Of a DNA stretch of 49,343 nt, positions 47,134 through 49,343 are shown in pieces. The notes beneath the pieces are model-generated. The model ran no database searches. It was not told the DNA's origin and worked only from the letters and a program-made list of their open reading frames with translations. Within the stretch, counting starts at the first letter, position 1, and each line of letters opens with the position of its first letter. The translations under genes and the position numbers were made by a program. Source of the stretch: a virus; IMG/VR virus record IMGVR_UViG_3300045918_000123, positions 1 to 49,343 of that record; one strand, written 5' to 3'.

Positions 47134-48048
47134 ATGTCACAAATCATCCCGTTTGAAAGTTCCGGCAACCTACCTGCTTACATGAAAGCATCTGTATTAG
47201 GCAATCAGTTAGCAACAGGCGGCGGCGCTAGTTTTCCAAGTATCAGTATTAAAGGTAAGGTATTCCATATCCGCCGCGGCGACAGCAACGTTCTAATCAC
47301 ACAGCCAGGCGATGATGAAGCCCCAGCATCAAGCATTGAAGTCGTTATCTTAAACGGCAACCCAGGCACTGCTAAAGTATGGTATGCACAAGGTTATGCT
47401 GAAGGTTCTGATACTAAACCAACATGCTACTCTAACGATGGCACCAAACCAGCAGCAGATGCTACAGAAGCCCAAAACACAGATTGTGCGACATGCCCTA
47501 AAAACGTATGGGGTAGTCGTATTTCTGAAACAGGTGCAAAAGGCCGTGAGTGTGGTGACTCTAAACGTTTAGCAATTGCAACTCTTAATGCAGTAGAAGA
47601 CGCGATGCTTATCCGAGTACCTGCAGGTTCACTAAAAACGTTTAATGAGTATCTCAAATTCTTGGATACCCGCGGCGTAAGTAACTACCAAGCAGTAGTA
47701 ACAAAAATTGGTTTTGACTATTCTGTAGCCCACCCTGCCCTTACGTTTAAAGCAGTAGGCTATTTAGATGAAGCCACATTCGCACGAGTTACCACAATGG
47801 TTGAGTCTGATTTAGTAGGTAACATCATCGGTACTAAAACATCATCTGAACCTAAAGGCCTAGGTGAACCTCCTGCCCATGCAACAGCAAAAATCGAAGC
47901 TCCTAAAGCAGCACCTAAAGCTGAGCCAGAAATGCAGCCTGAACCTAAAGCAGCCGCAGCCCCTAAAGCTGAGAAAAAAGCGGCGGTGGTGGTTGAGAAT
48001 ATGGAAGAAGGTCTTGACGCAGCATTAGACAACATCGACTGGGACTAG
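47134..48048 (+). CDS. Putative ssDNA-binding protein (304 aa)
   Basis: 304 aa. The N-terminal domain (FPSISIKGKVFHIRRGDSN, SSIEVVILNGNPGTAKVWY) is beta-rich and OB-like; a Cys set (CYSND, CATCPKN, CGDSKR) could bind zinc. Residues 240-285 are an Ala/Pro/Lys/Glu linker, and the end DAALDNIDWD is an acidic tip as in SSB proteins. Abundant phage ssDNA-binding proteins have this design (domain, flexible linker, acidic tail). Followed by a hairpin. Confidence 0.65.
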   Translation: MSQIIPFESSGNLPAYMKASVLGNQLATGGGASFPSISIKGKVFHIRRGDSNVLITQPGDDEAPASSIEVVILNGNPGTAKVWYAQGYAEGSDTKPTCYSNDGTKPAADATEAQNTDCATCPKNVWGSRISETGAKGRECGDSKRLAIATLNAVEDAMLIRVPAGSLKTFNEYLKFLDTRGVSNYQAVVTKIGFDYSVAHPALTFKAVGYLDEATFARVTTMVESDLVGNIIGTKTSSEPKGLGEPPAHATAKIEAPKAAPKAEPEMQPEPKAAAAPKAEKKAAVVVENMEEGLDAALDNIDWD

Positions 48049-48059
48049 TAGAGAGCACA

Positions 48060-48084
48060 GGGGGTGTTGGGTTCCAGCACTCCC
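48060..48084 (+). promoter_or_regulatory. Hairpin after the SSB gene (possible weak terminator)
   Basis: GGGGGTGTTGG pairs with CCAGCACTCCC (11 bp, two G-U) around GTT. No T-run follows, so it may be an attenuator or RNA-stabilising end. Confidence 0.45.
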
Positions 48085-48105
48085 ATCAAATTTAGGGAGA
48101 AATAA

Positions 48106-48369
48106 ATGGGTTTAGATGTAATTAAAAATAGCGGCTTGCGCCAAAAGAACGAACTTGAGGGTTTGTTAGGGGTTACTAGAATGACTCTGTTCAAGTACTT
48201 TCATGGAAGGGCTACGCCTCGTAAAGAAGTAGCAGATAGGATCACGCATCTAGCATCCCTAATTAACAAGCTTACAGAAAAAGGCTTTTTACCGTTTACT
48301 GAAGACACTGACGAAGAAGACAGAAAGGTACTAGTAGGCAAGATAAAAAACATAATGTACCCACAGTAG
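48106..48369 (+). CDS. HTH (XRE-like) protein (87 aa)
   Basis: 87 aa. LRQKNELEGLLGVTRMTLFK, then YFHGRATPRKEVADRITHLA is a helix-turn-helix: helix, GVT turn, recognition helix MTLFKYFHG. The charged second part may dimerise. GGGAGAAA precedes the ATG. A candidate alternative for the operator-binding protein. Confidence 0.65.
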   Translation: MGLDVIKNSGLRQKNELEGLLGVTRMTLFKYFHGRATPRKEVADRITHLASLINKLTEKGFLPFTEDTDEEDRKVLVGKIKNIMYPQ

Positions 48370-48407
48370 TAAGCACGCGGGTAGTCAGAAACATTACGGG
48401 GTAATAT

Positions 48408-49343
48408 ATGGACATAAGTTCGTTTTTAAGGCTTCTTCTGCCGGCCGATGGAATTAAATTCCTCGCAGAATGGGTATCCCTCCCAGAACACGCAAGAGGA
48501 GGTATTTTTAAACACTACGCGTTTGAGAGTATCGACGAAATGGCTGACAAAGCTATTGCTCTAAACGCACGCAACAAGAACATCTACTTCGCGTGTGCAG
48601 GGTACAAAGAAGCTATCACAAAGGTATCCCCAGCAGGCAAAGAGTATATTGCGGGCAGGACTCAAGCCAATGCAACTGGAGCACAAGCACTATGGTTAGA
48701 CATTGACGTAGGTAAAGCTAACGACACAAACTCATACGACACACAAAAAGCAGCATCAGAAGACATTAAAAAACTATGTGATGCGACAGGGCTACACCGC
48801 CCTATGGTTGTGTCTTCAGGTAATGGGTTTCATTGCTATTGGTTGTTCGACCGCTTCGTACCTAAAGACGAGTGGAATATTTTAGCTACGACTTTCAGAG
48901 CAGTCACAAAGCAAGTTGGGTTGAAGGTTGATCCTAGTAGGGATAAGGACATTGCAAGCGTACTCCGTCCACCACAGACAATCAATCCTAAAGGCAACAA
49001 AGAAGTTAAGGTAGTAAAACAATCAGAGCAAAAAGCACCATCATACTATCGGGCATTGTTCTCTGAGTTTTTAGGTATTGAAGCTCCTCCTGCACACGCA
49101 GTTGTTAAGTTAGGTAATGCGCTGGATGTTCCAGTAACGTACCCACCAAGTTCACTAAACCGTGTAGCGCAGCACTGCAATACAATTAAATGGTTTAAGA
49201 AATCTGGAGCCTCTGCGTCTGAACCACTGTGGAGAGGGTGTCTAGCAATTGCAAAACATACCTACGACGGCGAAGCCTTGGCACATGAATGGAGCGCTCA
49301 GGACGCTAGATATAGCTACGATGAAACCCAAGCTAAAATGGAT
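48408..49343 (+). CDS. AEP-type primase (partial, runs off window)
   Basis: 312 codons open to the right edge, ATG at 48408. AEP/PrimPol signatures: ALWLDIDVG (D98, D100), SSGNGFHCYWLF (the G-x-H-x-Y/W strand), and VDPSRDKDIASVLRPPQTIN with a third Asp and the R-P-P-x-T-x-N segment. A helicase domain is expected further on, beyond the window. Makes primers for the phage polymerase. The ribosome site is weak (ACGGGGT). Confidence 0.85.
   Translation, partial: MDISSFLRLLLPADGIKFLAEWVSLPEHARGGIFKHYAFESIDEMADKAIALNARNKNIYFACAGYKEAITKVSPAGKEYIAGRTQANATGAQALWLDIDVGKANDTNSYDTQKAASEDIKKLCDATGLHRPMVVSSGNGFHCYWLFDRFVPKDEWNILATTFRAVTKQVGLKVDPSRDKDIASVLRPPQTINPKGNKEVKVVKQSEQKAPSYYRALFSEFLGIEAPPAHAVVKLGNALDVPVTYPPSSLNRVAQHCNTIKWFKKSGASASEPLWRGCLAIAKHTYDGEALAHEWSAQDARYSYDETQAKMD

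Overview
The window is a 49 kb piece of a tailed-phage genome, most likely a podovirus-type (short-tailed) phage of a Gram-negative host. There are two blocks. Bases 1-25977 are transcribed leftwards and hold packaging, virion and lysis genes. Bases 26590-49343 are transcribed rightwards and hold small early genes, replication and nucleotide metabolism. No tape measure, sheath or tail-tube gene is seen, but large internal-virion-type proteins are. No integrase, tRNA, CRISPR array or insertion sequence was found. The Gram-negative host is inferred from a spanin-type pair, a 3-TM holin, a GH19 endolysin without wall-binding domain, and an LpxH-type lipid-A phosphoesterase. A betaproteobacterium is plausible but not proven.

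Left block, in transcription order: unknown 129-aa protein, HExxH protein and large terminase (25977-23807); two fibre-like proteins, one with a trypsin-like domain (23738-21727); portal (21708-19564); two small portal-linked proteins; a lysis cassette (19006-16492: TM/coiled-coil protein, endolysin, candidate lipoprotein, i-spanin-like protein, 3-TM holin); beta-rich virion proteins (16218-13749); scaffold and major capsid protein (13605-11596), closed by a terminator; connectors, nozzle candidate and tail fibre (11528-6401); then accessory membrane or secreted genes, including a nine-heme c-type cytochrome (5253-4486); a GNAT acetyltransferase; and three internal virion proteins, the last running off the left edge.

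The 25978-26589 gap has no convincing gene but contains several RNA-like helices. A second non-coding region (27364-27978) carries seven copies of TGTAATAATA and a 13-bp inverted repeat, and is the best origin candidate.

Right block: tiny genes (zinc ribbon, C2H2 finger, small membrane proteins), a MoxR-type ATPase with a HExxH/VWA partner, an LpxH-like phosphoesterase, family A DNA polymerase, PD-(D/E)XK and VRR-NUC nucleases, a DEDD exonuclease, HNH genes, a dATP/dGTP pyrophosphohydrolase, an SNF2-type helicase, an AlpA-like regulator, an SSB candidate, an HTH protein and an AEP-type primase running off the right edge.

A 14-bp near-palindrome, consensus GTTWACATGTWAAC, recurs about 20 times in both blocks, mostly between genes or at gene starts. 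In several places it contains the -35 box of a good sigma70 promoter. It looks like one genome-wide operator/stoperator system. The other outstanding feature is the phage-borne nonaheme cytochrome inside the virion operon.
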